Positions 9,084 to 19,261 of a stretch of DNA of 64,000 nucleotides are shown one piece after another. The position numbers were made by a program, and so were the translations under genes. The stretch's first letter is position 1. Every line of letters starts with the position of its first letter. Source of the DNA: Formivibrio citricus. GTDB taxonomy: Bacteria > Pseudomonadota > Gammaproteobacteria > Burkholderiales > Chitinibacteraceae. Below the pieces are notes generated by a model. That model was not told the origin of the DNA. It searched no databases and saw nothing but the letters and a program-made list of their open reading frames with translations. Location of the stretch: NCBI RefSeq assembly GCF_900115065.1, contig NZ_FOVE01000015.1, positions 32,538 through 96,537 on the forward strand. Direction: 5' to 3'.

Positions 9084-9788
9084 TTACTCGCCGAGATAGG
9101 CTTCCTGAATCTTGGTGTTGGCCAGCAGGTTCTCTGCCGTGTCGGAGAGCGTAATGCTGCCGGATTCCATCACATAGCCGCGGTTGGCGGTTTGCAGTGC
9201 CAGCTTGGCGTTCTGTTCGACCAGCAGCATGGTTACGCCTTCGGCGGCGATCATGCGGATGATCTCGAAGATTTTCTGCACGATGATCGGTGCCAGACCC
9301 ATGGACGGCTCGTCCAGCAGCAGGAGCTTGGGGCGGCTCAACAGCGCGCGGCCAATGGCGACCATCTGCTGTTCGCCGCCCGAAAGCGTACCGGCGAGCT
9401 GCTTCATGCGCTCCTTCAGGCGCGGGAACAGTTCGTAGACCCGTTCCAGGTCCTGCTTGATCGCGGCCTTGTCGTTGCGCACGTAGGCACCCATGAGCAG
9501 GTTTTCTTCCACCGTGAGGCGACTGAAAATGCCACGCCCTTCCGGAACCATGACCAGACCGTGGTTGACGTGCTCGTGCGCCGGCATACGGGTGATCGAC
9601 TGGCCGTTGAAGAGGATGTCGCCCTCAGCCGGCTTGACCATGCCGACCAGCGTTTTCAGTGTGGTGGTCTTGCCGGCTCCGTTGGCGCCGATCAGGGCAA
9701 CCAGTTCGCCTTGCTTGATTTCGAGATCGATGCCCTTGACGGCGTGAATGCCACCGTAGGCTACCTTGAGGTTCTTGACTTGCAGCAT
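9084..9788 (-). CDS. livF: Branched-chain amino acid ABC transporter ATP-binding protein LivF
   Basis: A 234-residue ABC ATPase of the LivF type. The Walker A GANGAGKTTT is near residue 33, the signature LSGGEQQMVAIGRAL and Walker B LLLLDEPSMGLAP follow, and the C-terminus ends KIQEAYLGE as in LivF. With LivG it energises import of leucine, isoleucine and valine (or related amides) through LivHM. Last gene of the minus-strand liv operon, 13 nt after livG, ending at a strong terminator. Confidence 0.95.
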   Translation of the reverse strand: MLQVKNLKVAYGGIHAVKGIDLEIKQGELVALIGANGAGKTTTLKTLVGMVKPAEGDILFNGQSITRMPAHEHVNHGLVMVPEGRGIFSRLTVEENLLMGAYVRNDKAAIKQDLERVYELFPRLKERMKQLAGTLSGGEQQMVAIGRALLSRPKLLLLDEPSMGLAPIIVQKIFEIIRMIAAEGVTMLLVEQNAKLALQTANRGYVMESGSITLSDTAENLLANTKIQEAYLGE

Positions 9789-9801
9789 GTTGCAGCCTTC
9801 C

Positions 9802-10564
<763 letters not shown>

Positions 10565-10572
<8 letters not shown>

Positions 10573-11713
10573 GGTTACGCTCCGCATCCTGCAGGTCGTC
10601 TTTTTCCTGCAGGGCAATACCCTTGGTAGCCGGGCGCAGTTCGGCGCGACGGCGCTTGGAGGGCCACAGTCCTTCCGGACGGACCAGCATGACGATGATC
10701 ATGGCAGCGCCGAAAATCAGCATGCGCAGGGTTTCCGGATCGACGACCTTGCGGCCGACAACGGCCATTTGCAGCGGGTTGATGACATCGCGCAGGACTT
10801 CCGGAGTGATGGACACGATGATGGCGCCAAGAATGACGCCGGGGATGTGACCCATGCCGCCCAGAACCACCATGGAGAGCACCATGATCGATTCCATCAG
10901 GATGAAGGATTCCGGCGAGATGAAGCCTTGCAGGCTGGCGAACAGTGCGCCGGATACGCCGCCGAAGGTGGCGCCCATGGCAAAGGCCAGCAGCTTCACG
11001 TTGCGGGTGTTGATCCCCATCGCGTTGGCGGCGATTTCATCTTCGCGGATTGCAACCCAGGCACGGCCGAGACGCGAATTTTGCAAGCGGATCGACACAA
11101 CGATGATCAGCGCGCAGAAGAACAGGATCAGATAATAGAACAGGTGCACCGGCTCGAACTGCAGGCCGAACCATTCGATGGGCTTGCCGAGGTTGTAGCC
11201 CAGGAACTGCGGCGGCAGGATGTTGTTGATACCCTGCGGGCCATTGGTCAGGTTGATCGGGCGATCCAAGTTGGTCATGAAGATGCGTACGATCTGGCCG
11301 AAGCCCAGCGTCACGATGGCGAGATAGTCGCCGCGCAGCTTGAGCGTCGGCGCGCCGAGCATGATGCCGAACACGCAGGCGACGATCGCACAGATCACGA
11401 TCGAGACGACGAAGGGCGGGTACATCATCCAGGACGGCAGCATTGCCTGCAGGTGCGGCGAATTGAGCAGCGCATAGGTGTAGGCGCCGACCGCGTAGAA
11501 GGCGATGTAGCCGAAATCGAGCAGACCGGCATAACCGACCACGATGTTGAGGCCCAGCGCCAGCATGATGAAGAGCAACGCCATGTCCAGCGCGCGCAGG
11601 TAAGAGCTGCCGCTCTGGAAGCCGGAACTGATCATCCACGGCAGAACCAGGAGCAGCAGGCAGAAGGCAATCAGCGTGCCTTTCTTGCGGGGAAGGGAAT
11701 TGATGAGATTCAT
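10565..11713 (-). CDS. livM: Branched-chain amino acid ABC transporter permease LivM
   Basis: A 382-residue polytopic inner-membrane permease of the LivM type, with multiple hydrophobic segments from about residue 12 onward and the family motifs GLNIVVGYAGLLDFGYIAFYAVGAYTYALL and VVLGGMGHIPG. It forms the transmembrane channel with LivH. The start at 11713 has a ggag site 8 nt upstream; an ATG at 11731 overlapping the livH stop is the alternative. The charged tail after the last membrane helix is normal for the family. Confidence 0.93.
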
Positions 11714-11730
11714 TCGATTTTCTCCAGGCA

Positions 11731-12660
11731 TCAGGCGCGTTCGGCAACCCGTTCGCCCATCAGGCCGGACGGACGGAAGATCAGAACGAGGATGAGGACG
11801 AGGAAGGCGAAGATGTCCTTGTACTGGCTGCCGAGGAAGCCGCCGGTCAAATCGCCCAGGTAGCCGGAACCGATACTTTCGATCAGTCCGAGCAGAATGC
11901 CGCCCAGAACCGCTCCGCCGAGGTTGCCGATGCCGCCCAGAACGGCTGCGGTGAAGGCTTTCAGGCCGATCATGAAGCCCATGTAGGCGTGCGCCTGGTC
12001 ATAGTTGGCAGCCACCAGTACGCCGGCAACCGCGCCGAGCGCCGAGCCGATCATGAAGGTGAGGGAAATGATGTTGTTGACGTTAACGCCCATCAGACGG
12101 GCTACGTCCGGGCTTTGCGCGGTGGCGCGCATGGCGCGACCCATCTTGGTTCGCTCGATCAGCAGGAACAAGCCGATCAGCAGGACGATCGACAGAGCGA
12201 TGATGGCGATTTGCAGTGTGGTGATGGAGGCTCCGCCGAATTCAACGACGTCCGAAGGGAGGATGGCCGGGAACGCGCGGTAGTTGCGGCCCCAGATCAT
12301 CATGGCAGCCTGCTGCAGCACGATGGAAACACCGATGGCCGTGATCAGCGGCGCCAGACGCGGGGCCTTGCGCAGCGGACGGTAGGCGATGCGTTCGATC
12401 AGGTAGCCAAGCAGCATTGTGACCGGGATCGCCATGGCCAAGCCAAGGGCCAGCAACAGCGGGCCGGGCAGGTTGACGTTGTGTCCGATCAGGAAATTGA
12501 TGCAGGTGATGGTGACCATCGCGCCGATCATCACGATTTCGCCGTGGGCGAAGTTGATGAGCTGCAGGATGCCATACACCATGGTGTAGCCCAGCGCGAT
12601 CAGTGCGTAGACGCTGCCGACGACCAGGCCGTTGATGATTTGCTGAAGAAAGATGTCCAC
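11731..12660 (-). CDS. livH: Branched-chain amino acid ABC transporter permease LivH
   Basis: A 309-residue polytopic permease with LivH landmarks: the N-terminal QQIINGLVVGSVYALIALGYTMVYGI, LINFAHGEIVMIGA, RAMRATAQSPDVARLMGVN (the ATPase-contact loop) and the glycine-rich AAVLGGIGNLGGAVLGGILLG. First gene of the permease block livHMGF. It is separated from the upstream binding-protein gene by 185 nt containing a terminator-like stem-loop, which probably reduces readthrough from the abundant binding protein into the permease genes. Confidence 0.95.
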   Translation of the reverse strand: MDIFLQQIINGLVVGSVYALIALGYTMVYGILQLINFAHGEIVMIGAMVTITCINFLIGHNVNLPGPLLLALGLAMAIPVTMLLGYLIERIAYRPLRKAPRLAPLITAIGVSIVLQQAAMMIWGRNYRAFPAILPSDVVEFGGASITTLQIAIIALSIVLLIGLFLLIERTKMGRAMRATAQSPDVARLMGVNVNNIISLTFMIGSALGAVAGVLVAANYDQAHAYMGFMIGLKAFTAAVLGGIGNLGGAVLGGILLGLIESIGSGYLGDLTGGFLGSQYKDIFAFLVLILVLIFRPSGLMGERVAERA

Positions 12661-12792
12661 TTCTCTGAATCCTGTGAAGTATGCAGTTGCGGGGAAATTC
12701 TACCGTAACAGTTTTTTGCTTGCGGGAAGTTACACTTTCGCGTGTCAGGAAGATACTTGCGATTATCCCCAACTCATGAGGGGGCGACTCAA

Positions 12793-12822
12793 TATGAAAA
12801 CAGGGTGGCAGCGCCACCCTGT
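12793..12822 (-). terminator. Stem-loop between the binding-protein gene and livH
   Basis: A 10-bp perfect stem (ACAGGGTGGC and complement, 12800-12822) with a 3-nt loop is followed on the minus strand by TTTTC. It begins 24 nt after the binding-protein stop. As a partial terminator it would set a high ratio of binding protein to permease. Confidence 0.85.
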
Positions 12823-12845
12823 CTGTATTGCGTGAAAAGCTGGAA

Positions 12846-14057
12846 TTACTTCTTGGCTGCGCCGCCAACAACTTCCATGATTTCCCACTTGCCGTTCTTC
12901 ACCTGGTAGATGGTGATGGCGCCGTCCTTGATGTCGCCCTTGGCGTCGAAGGAGATCGGGCCGGTTACGCCGCCAGAATAGCTAACCTTGGCGAGTTCCG
13001 GCAGGTACTTGGCCGGTTCGCTGGAGCCTGCCTTCTTCATGGCTTCGACCATGACCAGAACGGCATCGTAGCTGTTCGGGGCGTAGAGCTGAACTTCGGT
13101 GTTGAACTTCTGCTTGAACTTGGCGAGGAATTCCTTGCTGCCCGGCATGCGCTCCTTTGGTTGACCCGGGATCGAGGCGTAAGCACCTTCGGCATCGGCT
13201 CCGGCGAGCTTGATGAATTCCGGAGTTTGCCATGCATCGGCGCCCATCAGGGTGGCCTTGATGCCGAGTTTCTTCGCCTGCTTCTTCAGCGGAGCGCCTT
13301 GTGCATCCAGGCCACCGTAGAAGATCAGGTCAGGCTGCGTACCCTTGATCGAAGTCAGGATGGAGTTGAAGTCGGTTTCCTTGTCGTTGGTGAATTCGCG
13401 CTTGACCACGGTGGCGCCGGCAGCCTTGGCTGCTTTTTCGAATTCATCAGCCAAGCCTTGGCCGTAAGCGGTACGGTCGTCAATGATGGCAACCTTCTTG
13501 GCCTTGAGGGTCTTGACCGCATATTCAGCCAGTACCTTGCCCTGTTGCGCATCGTTGGCAATCAGACGGAAAGTGGTTTTGTAACCTTGCGCGGTGTAGG
13601 CGATCGCGGTCGACGACGGGGTGATTTGCGGAATGCCGGCGTCCGAGTAGATCTTGGAGGCAGGAATCGAGGTGCCCGATTGCAGGTGGCCCACCACACC
13701 GACGACCTTCTGGTCGACAAAGCGTTGTGCGACGGTAGTGGCGGTCTTCGGATCGCCCTGATCGTCTTCGGCAACCAGAACCAGCTTCATCTTCTTGCCG
13801 GCAAGCTCAACGCCACCAGCTTCGTTGAAGGTGTCCACGGCCAGACGCGCGCCGTATTCCAGATCCTTGCCGATGTGGGCAATGTTGCCGGTCAGAGGGC
13901 CGGCGTAGCCGATCTTGATGGTGTCGCCAGCTGCGGCGGGGGCCGAGGCCGGGGCAGAGGCGGGTTTGGTTTCGGCCTTCTTGGCTGGTTCCTGCTTGCC
14001 GCAGGCAGTGATGGCCAGCACGGCGGCGGCGATCATGCTGTAACGTGCGATGCTCAT
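12846..14057 (-). CDS. Branched-chain amino acid ABC transporter substrate-binding lipoprotein (copy 1)
   Basis: A 403-residue periplasmic binding protein of the LivJ/LivK (Peripla_BP_6) family. It has a lipoprotein signal with lipobox LAITAC (Cys about residue 19), then an Ala/Pro-rich spacer to about residue 45, then the binding domain starting with IKIGYAGPLTGNIAHIGKDLEYGA. It has no E. coli-style free periplasmic form because of the lipobox. It is closely similar to the next gene upstream, indicating tandem duplication. It would deliver substrate to LivHMGF; the exact ligand cannot be read from the sequence. Confidence 0.92.
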   Translation of the reverse strand: MSIARYSMIAAAVLAITACGKQEPAKKAETKPASAPASAPAAAGDTIKIGYAGPLTGNIAHIGKDLEYGARLAVDTFNEAGGVELAGKKMKLVLVAEDDQGDPKTATTVAQRFVDQKVVGVVGHLQSGTSIPASKIYSDAGIPQITPSSTAIAYTAQGYKTTFRLIANDAQQGKVLAEYAVKTLKAKKVAIIDDRTAYGQGLADEFEKAAKAAGATVVKREFTNDKETDFNSILTSIKGTQPDLIFYGGLDAQGAPLKKQAKKLGIKATLMGADAWQTPEFIKLAGADAEGAYASIPGQPKERMPGSKEFLAKFKQKFNTEVQLYAPNSYDAVLVMVEAMKKAGSSEPAKYLPELAKVSYSGGVTGPISFDAKGDIKDGAITIYQVKNGKWEIMEVVGGAAKK

Positions 14058-14176
14058 GGGTGGGGTTCCTGTCTTTTTGTGGTGGTTGAGGCAGACCCTT
14101 TATGAGTTGCCTTATGGTGATTAGAGGTCTGCATTAGGGTTTGTAGCAATTAGTACAAACCCCAATGGGTAAGGAA

Positions 14177-14204
14177 AAGCCGGGAAGAGCGATCCTCCCG
14201 GCTT
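14177..14204 (-). terminator. Terminator between the two binding-protein genes
   Basis: A 9-bp perfect stem (AAGCCGGGA and complement) with a 10-nt loop is followed on the minus strand by TTTTCC, 22 nt after the stop of copy 2. It suggests that copy 2 can be expressed separately from copy 1. Confidence 0.8.
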
Positions 14205-14226
14205 CATCGGCATGTGCAGTATTGAC

Positions 14227-15429
14227 TTATTTGCCGCCGCCTACGGTTTCAACGATCTCCCATTTGCCCTTCTTGACCTGGTAGATAGTGATGGCGCCGT
14301 TCTTGAGGTCGCCCTTTTCGTCGAAAGCAATCTTCCCGGTCACGCCCGAGTAATCGACCTTGCTCAGTGCTGGCAGGTATTTGGCCGGTTCGGTCGAGCC
14401 GGCCTTCTTCATGGCTTCAAGCATGACCATGACAGCGTCGTAGCAGTTCGGGGCGTAAAGCTGGACTTCGGTGTTGAATTTCTGCTTGAACTTGGCGAGG
14501 AATTCCTTGCCGCCCGGCAGTTGCTCCTTGGGCAGTCCCGGGATCGAAGCGTAGGTGCCTTCGGCATCGGCGCCGGCCAGTTTGATGAATTCGGGAGTCT
14601 GAGCGCCGTCAGCACTCATGACCGGAGCCTTGATGCCCAGCTTGCGGGCTTGCTTGGTCAGCGGTGCAGCCTGGGCATCCATGCCGCCGTAGAAAATCAG
14701 CTCCGGCTTGACGCCCTTGATTGTGGTCAGGATCGAGTTGAAGTCGGTTTCCTGGTTGGTGGTGAACTCGCGCTTGACGATTTCCGCGCCAGCCGCTTTG
14801 GCGGCCTTCTCGAATTCGTCAGCCAAGCCTTGGCCATAGGCGGTACGGTCGTCGACGATGGCAACCTTCTTGGCCTTGAGTTTGTTCACTGCAAACTGGC
14901 CCAGCACCTTGCCTTGCTGCGCATCGTTGGCCATGACGCGGAAGGTGGTCTTGAAGCCTTGCGCGGTGTAGGCCACGGCGGTGGCGGACGGGGAGATTTG
15001 CGGGATGCCGGCATCGGAATAGATCTTCGAAGCCGGGATGGTTGTGCCGGAATTCAGGTGGCCGATCACGCCAGACACTTTTTGATCGACGAAACGCTGG
15101 GCGACTGTGGTAGCGGTTTTCGGGTCGGCCTGATCGTCTTCCGAGATCAACTCGATCTTGAGCTTCTTGCCGGCGATTTCCACGCCACCGGCCGCGTTGA
15201 TTTCGTCCACGGCCATGCGCACGCCGTTTTCGTTGTCCTTGCCGAGGTGGGCGATGTTGCCGGTCAGCGGAGCGGCGTGGCCGATCTTGATGATGTTCGC
15301 GGACTTGGCAGGCGCAGAGGCATCGGATTTGGCTGCCGGCTGCGAGGCCTGTTTGGTGGGTTCCTGTTTGCCGCATGCGGTCATGGCCAACACAGCGGCT
15401 GCTATCAGGCTGTAACGAGCGATAGTCAT
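14227..15429 (-). CDS. Branched-chain amino acid ABC transporter substrate-binding lipoprotein (copy 2)
   Basis: A 400-residue paralogue of the adjacent binding protein. It shares the MTIARYSLIAAAVLAMTACGK lipoprotein signal (Cys about residue 19) and the whole Peripla_BP_6 domain (IKIGHAAPLTGNIAHLGKDNENGVRMAVDEINAAGG). The start at 15429 matches the paralogue's start; the reading frame extends upstream but without support. Differences are concentrated in the Ser/Ala/Lys-rich spacer and in scattered binding-domain positions (for example IGH versus IGY, DEIN versus DTFN), so the ligand range may differ between copies. Confidence 0.92.
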   Translation of the reverse strand: MTIARYSLIAAAVLAMTACGKQEPTKQASQPAAKSDASAPAKSANIIKIGHAAPLTGNIAHLGKDNENGVRMAVDEINAAGGVEIAGKKLKIELISEDDQADPKTATTVAQRFVDQKVSGVIGHLNSGTTIPASKIYSDAGIPQISPSATAVAYTAQGFKTTFRVMANDAQQGKVLGQFAVNKLKAKKVAIVDDRTAYGQGLADEFEKAAKAAGAEIVKREFTTNQETDFNSILTTIKGVKPELIFYGGMDAQAAPLTKQARKLGIKAPVMSADGAQTPEFIKLAGADAEGTYASIPGLPKEQLPGGKEFLAKFKQKFNTEVQLYAPNCYDAVMVMLEAMKKAGSTEPAKYLPALSKVDYSGVTGKIAFDEKGDLKNGAITIYQVKKGKWEIVETVGGGK

Positions 15430-15802
15430 TTTTGTTTCCCTGTCTAATGTGTCGATGTAGTTTGAATGCCCAATGGCCTTGCCGTCCTGCCGGTTGTTGC
15501 AGATTTCTGCTGATGCTCTTGTCTTGGGGCGGCGGGCTGCACACCCGCCATTGGACCCGTTCATTAATAAAGCATCGGTGGGTAGATTGCAATGCGGGAA
15601 AGCGGAATGAAAAAGGCCGTAGCGGAACTGCTACAGCCGGGCGCGAAAACGTAAGGGATAACCCGTAGATGCGGACTCGTTCAGCGCTTCCCAGGGGGTA
15701 TGCCAGTTCCATCCGGAAACGGGATGAGGAAGTGGCGCGCAGACGGCACGGGTGGCACGGCAAGCGCCGATGACGAAGTATCGTTTTTATTTGAAACTGG
15801 AA
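15430..15802. other. Intergenic region upstream of the binding-protein operon
   Basis: 373 bp without a supported gene. On the minus strand a stem (GGCTGTAGC with GCTACGGCC, 15615-15638) is followed by TTTTT and looks like a terminator for the upstream minus-strand gene ending at 15803. Between 15662 and 15723 short nested complementary segments (CCCGT with ACGGG, GGACT with AGTTCC) could fold into one imperfect hairpin. I see no known riboswitch consensus. The promoter of the binding-protein genes should lie in 15430-15600 but I cannot point to convincing boxes. Confidence 0.5.
15609..15638 (-). terminator. Probable terminator downstream of the Ca-binding-type gene
   Basis: The minus strand reads GGCTGTAGC, a 6-nt loop, GCTACGGCC and then TTTTTC: an 8-9 bp stem with one mismatch. 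It lies about 165 nt past the stop of the gene at 15803-16804. Confidence 0.6.
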
Positions 15803-16804
15803 TCATACGGCCAGATCGATCTGTTGTACCGTGCCGCCGCTGCCGTCTTCGTTGAGGTAAATGCCGGCAGCGCGGGCTTGGCCGAGCTCTTGGTTCTGGG
15901 CGTTATTCAGGCTGAAATCTGCCTTGGCATTGCCGAGGTAGATCGCGCCTATGCCCTGCGATTGCAGATTGACCAGTTTATCGGTGCCGCTGGCATCCTT
16001 GATCCACAATCGGAGCTGTGCAAACGCGGCATCGTTTTCGTCGATCCAGCGGTTGCCGTCGCCGTCGAGGTTGGCCAGATCGGCAAAGCCGTCGCCGCTC
16101 TGCGGGCCGAACAGCTCGCGCCCGTCGTTGACTTTCCCGTCGCCGTTGCGGTCGAGCACGAGGAAAGCGCTGCCCGCGTTGAGCAGGCTGATGTTGTCTT
16201 TCTGGCCGTCGGCATCGAGGTCGAAAGCGAAGGTTTGCTCGGACAGGGTGGCTGCCGGGGCGTTGTAATTGATCACCAGGGGGTCTTTCTTCGGTCGAGC
16301 CAGGCTGCCGCTGGCAGCGCTGAAACTGAGCTCCTCGCGGAAGCTGCGGCTCATGACGAGTTCGGCGCTGAATTCGATCTCCTTCCCGTCGGAGGTCTTG
16401 ATGATGCCGGCAGCCTGGAATTGCACGGATTCGCTTTCCTCGTAGACCTCGCGGTAATCGATGGCAATACCACCTTCGGGCGTGGCTTCAACAGCCTGGG
16501 GGGAGGCTTGAGTCGGCGCGGCAGTTCCCTTGGCGATGCCGAGCCTGCCGTGGAACAGCTTCATTTCCTTGCCGGTCAGGAATTCCACCAGAATTTTGAC
16601 TAACTGATAGCGCGGGTCGTTCTCCAGCGCCTCTTCCGGATCAACAGCTTGCGCGGCCTTGGCCTTGCCGGTTTCGGACAGGCTCACTTCCGGACGCGGT
16701 GCGGCGGTTCCTGCTTCTTCGATCTGGATGTTGAGTTCGGTCTGGTGTTGCGAGCTGTAGCTGCGCTGCGTGGCAAGCGCCACGGTGCTTTCGGCGATTT
16801 TCAT
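15803..16804 (-). CDS. Hypothetical protein with EF-hand-like Asp-rich repeats
   Basis: A 333-residue protein with no signal peptide. The N-terminal third is polar and low in complexity; a central stretch at about residues 75-95 (YQLVKILVEFLTGKEMKLF) is amphipathic. The C-terminal part has three calcium-loop-like motifs: FDLDADGQKDNISL, LDRNGDGKVNDGRELFG and NLDGDGNRWIDENDAAF, roughly 35-40 residues apart. Such DxDGDG...ELFGP modules occur in many proteobacterial hypothetical and RTX-like proteins and are thought to bind Ca2+. I chose ATG 16804 because the upstream extension is poor in family-like sequence and overlaps the radC region. Role unknown. Confidence 0.7.
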   Translation of the reverse strand: MKIAESTVALATQRSYSSQHQTELNIQIEEAGTAAPRPEVSLSETGKAKAAQAVDPEEALENDPRYQLVKILVEFLTGKEMKLFHGRLGIAKGTAAPTQASPQAVEATPEGGIAIDYREVYEESESVQFQAAGIIKTSDGKEIEFSAELVMSRSFREELSFSAASGSLARPKKDPLVINYNAPAATLSEQTFAFDLDADGQKDNISLLNAGSAFLVLDRNGDGKVNDGRELFGPQSGDGFADLANLDGDGNRWIDENDAAFAQLRLWIKDASGTDKLVNLQSQGIGAIYLGNAKADFSLNNAQNQELGQARAAGIYLNEDGSGGTVQQIDLAV

Positions 16805-16859
16805 GGTGGTGCGACTCCGGCTGCATACCTCCGATATATCGGCTGCTCCGGAGCAGAAT

Positions 16860-17534
16860 TCAGATCGTGCCGCTTTCCGCCAGCGAGACAATCCGATGGG
16901 CGGCAACAATGAAGTGGTCAAGCAGTTTTACGTCGATCAGCTCCAGCGTGGATTGCAACTGGCGGGTCAGCGCGATGTCGGCTGCCGAGGCTTCTGCGCG
17001 CCCGGATGGATGGTTGTGGGCGACGATCAGCGCCGCCGCATTGTGCTGCAGGGCACGGCGGGCGAGTTCGCGCGGGTAGACCCGGGTTTCGTTGAGGCTG
17101 CCGCGAAACAACACTTCTGCTGCGATCAGCCGGTGTCCGGAATCAAGAAACAATGCGTGGAACTCTTCGGCGGCGAGGCCGCGCAAGCGCAGTTGCAGGA
17201 ATTGACGTACCGCTTCTGGCGAGCTGAAGGCGTCGCGTTCCTGCAACTCTTCGACCAGCGCGCGGCGGGCCATTTCCAGCACTGCCTGCAACTGGGCATA
17301 TTTGGCTTCGCCCATGCCGTTGATGGCGGCAAAATCCTTCAGTGGCGCGTGAAACAGCGCTTCGAGCGAACCGAAATGGCCAAGCAGCTCTTGCGCCAGA
17401 TCGACGGCGCTCTTGCCCGGCAAGCCGACGCGCAGGAAGATCGCCAGCAGTTCAGCGTCGGTCAGGGCTTCGGCGCCTTTGGCGAGGAGCTTTTCACGCG
17501 GGCGGGCCTCGGCGGGCCAATCGGTAATGGGCAT
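16860..17534 (-). CDS. radC: RadC family JAB-domain protein
   Basis: A 224-residue RadC/MPN (JAMM) protein. The N-terminus [32 protein letters not shown] and helix-hairpin-helix segment [17 protein letters not shown] (about residues 68-85) precede the JAB domain with the zinc motif HNHPSG...SAAD. Despite its name the family's role in DNA repair is doubtful; structurally it resembles JAMM metalloproteases. The frame continues far upstream antisense to coaBC, but homology places the start at 17534. It is divergent from coaBC with a 57-bp gap, a common betaproteobacterial arrangement. Confidence 0.93.
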   Translation of the reverse strand: MPITDWPAEARPREKLLAKGAEALTDAELLAIFLRVGLPGKSAVDLAQELLGHFGSLEALFHAPLKDFAAINGMGEAKYAQLQAVLEMARRALVEELQERDAFSSPEAVRQFLQLRLRGLAAEEFHALFLDSGHRLIAAEVLFRGSLNETRVYPRELARRALQHNAAALIVAHNHPSGRAEASAADIALTRQLQSTLELIDVKLLDHFIVAAHRIVSLAESGTI

Positions 17535-17591
17535 GGAGGACGGGTTTCCGGTTAAACTTGTCCCGTTCAGGATAGTCGGTACGGAACCAAC

Positions 17592-18782
17592 ATGAATCAG
17601 AAAAAAATCCTGCTGGGTGTGACGGGCGGTATCGCGGTCTACAAGTCGGCGGAACTGGTGCGCCAGCTCGTCAAGGCCGGGCATGAAGTGCAGGTGGTGA
17701 TGACGCGTTCGGCCACGGAATTCGTCGGCCCCGTGACCTTCCAGGCGCTGACCGGGCGTGATGTGTTCGTCGATATGTGGGACAAGCAGCGCGGCGACAG
17801 CATGGCGCACATCAGTCTCACGCGCTGGGCCGATGCTTTTGTTGTGGCGCCGGCGACGGCCAACTTCTTGGCCAAGCTGGCCAACGGTATCGCCGACGAC
17901 CTGTTGTCGACGCTCGCCGCGGCGCGCGAGTGCCCGCTGCTGGTCGCTCCAGCGATGAACAAGCAGATGTGGGGCAACCCGGCCAATCAGCGCAATATCG
18001 TCCAGCTCAAGGCCGATGGTGTGGCCATTCTCGGGCCGGCTTCGGGTTTCCAGGCTTGCGGCGAAGTGGGCGAAGGCCGGATGCTGGAGGCGGAAGAAAT
18101 CGCCCTGCATGTGGATGCGGCCCTGCAACCGAAACCGTTGGCCGGCAAGAAAGTGCTGATTACCGCCGGCCCGACCTTCGAGCGTATCGACGCCGTGCGC
18201 GGTATCACCAACCCCAGCTCGGGGAAAATGGGCTACGCCGTGGCGCGAGCCGCATGGGAAGCGGGCGCGGAAGTGACGCTGGTTTCCGGCCAGGTCAGCC
18301 TGACGCCGCCGCCGGGGTGCCGGCGCATCGACGTTGTTTCGGCCCAGGATATGCTCAATGCGGTCAACGCCGAAGTGGACGCTGCGGATATTTTCATCGG
18401 CGTGGCGGCGGTGGCCGACTACTATGTACTCAACCAGTCCGAGCAGAAGATCAAGAAGGATGCGCATATCCTGACGCTGGAACTGGCGCCGAATCCGGAT
18501 ATCCTCGCCAATGTCACGGCGCGCGACAATCCTCCGTTCTGCGTGGGCTTCGCCGCCGAATCGGAAAACCTGCTGGAATATGCCGAAGCCAAGCGCCGGC
18601 GCAAGAAACTGCCGTTGTTGGCCGCCAATCTGGTACAGACCGCGATTGGCGCGGACGATAACGAAATCATCCTCCTGGATGACGAAGGCGAGCATCGCCT
18701 GCCGCGCGCGGACAAGCTGGAACTGGCTCGCAAGCTGGTGGCACATGCCGCGCGCCTGTATGCCCGGCAAAACAAGGTTTGA
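17592..18782 (+). CDS. coaBC: Bifunctional phosphopantothenoylcysteine decarboxylase/synthetase CoaBC
   Basis: A 396-residue Dfp/CoaBC enzyme performing two successive steps in coenzyme A synthesis. The N-terminal flavoprotein CoaC domain (about residues 1-185) shows [16 protein letters not shown], the active-site His in [12 protein letters not shown] and the APAMNKQMW motif. The C-terminal CoaB domain starts near [29 protein letters not shown] and includes AAVADY. Divergent from radC and followed after 19 nt by dut, the usual coaBC-dut pairing. Confidence 0.96.
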   Translation: MNQKKILLGVTGGIAVYKSAELVRQLVKAGHEVQVVMTRSATEFVGPVTFQALTGRDVFVDMWDKQRGDSMAHISLTRWADAFVVAPATANFLAKLANGIADDLLSTLAAARECPLLVAPAMNKQMWGNPANQRNIVQLKADGVAILGPASGFQACGEVGEGRMLEAEEIALHVDAALQPKPLAGKKVLITAGPTFERIDAVRGITNPSSGKMGYAVARAAWEAGAEVTLVSGQVSLTPPPGCRRIDVVSAQDMLNAVNAEVDAADIFIGVAAVADYYVLNQSEQKIKKDAHILTLELAPNPDILANVTARDNPPFCVGFAAESENLLEYAEAKRRRKKLPLLAANLVQTAIGADDNEIILLDDEGEHRLPRADKLELARKLVAHAARLYARQNKV

Positions 18783-18801
18783 TTGACACTGGAGAATGAC
18801 G

Positions 18802-19251
18802 ATGGCAACGATCGATTTACGGATTCTGGACGAACGCCTGCGGGATAACCTGCCGGGCTATGCCACGCCCGGCGCTGCCGGGCTGGATCTGCGCGCCTGC
18901 CTGGATGCGCCGCTGGTGCTGGCACCGGGCACCACAGCGCTGGTGCCGACCGGTATGGCCATCCATATCGGCGATCCGGGGCTTGCCGCGATAATCCTGC
19001 CGCGCTCAGGGCTGGGGCACAAGCACGGCATCGTGCTGGGCAACCTCGTCGGCTTGATCGACTCTGACTATCAGGGGCAGTTGTTCGTCTCGGTATGGAA
19101 CCGCGGACATGCTGCGTTTACCCTCCAACCGATGGAACGCATGGCTCAACTGGTCGTGGTGCCGGTGGTGCAGGCCACGTTCAACGTCGTGGAAACATTT
19201 GAGGAAAGCGACCGCGGCGAGGGCGGCTTCGGGAGCACCGGCAAGCATTGA
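18802..19251 (+). CDS. dut: Deoxyuridine 5'-triphosphate nucleotidohydrolase
   Basis: A 149-residue trimeric dUTPase that hydrolyses dUTP to dUMP and PPi. The five family motifs are visible: [11 protein letters not shown] (motif 1), [11 protein letters not shown] (2), [11 protein letters not shown] (3), [23 protein letters not shown] (4) and the C-terminal glycine-rich [11 protein letters not shown] (5). The ATG at 18802 is preferred because the ggag site at 18791-18794 is 7 nt away; ATG 18796 would be only 1 nt from it. Downstream of coaBC in the same transcript. Confidence 0.97.
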   Translation: MATIDLRILDERLRDNLPGYATPGAAGLDLRACLDAPLVLAPGTTALVPTGMAIHIGDPGLAAIILPRSGLGHKHGIVLGNLVGLIDSDYQGQLFVSVWNRGHAAFTLQPMERMAQLVVVPVVQATFNVVETFEESDRGEGGFGSTGKH

Positions 19252-19261
19252 GCTAGGCAGG

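Noticed and set aside
15640..15770. A minus-strand frame reading GWNWHTPWEALNESAS, vaguely like a transposase tail.
   Set aside because: The match is a few residues only, with no catalytic motifs, inverted repeats or further coding context, so no pseudogene is claimed.
16860..18770. A 636-codon minus-strand open frame covering radC and running antisense through coaBC.
   Set aside because: Only the last 224 codons (radC) look like a protein family. The rest is the antisense shadow of coaBC, whose domains are unambiguous.
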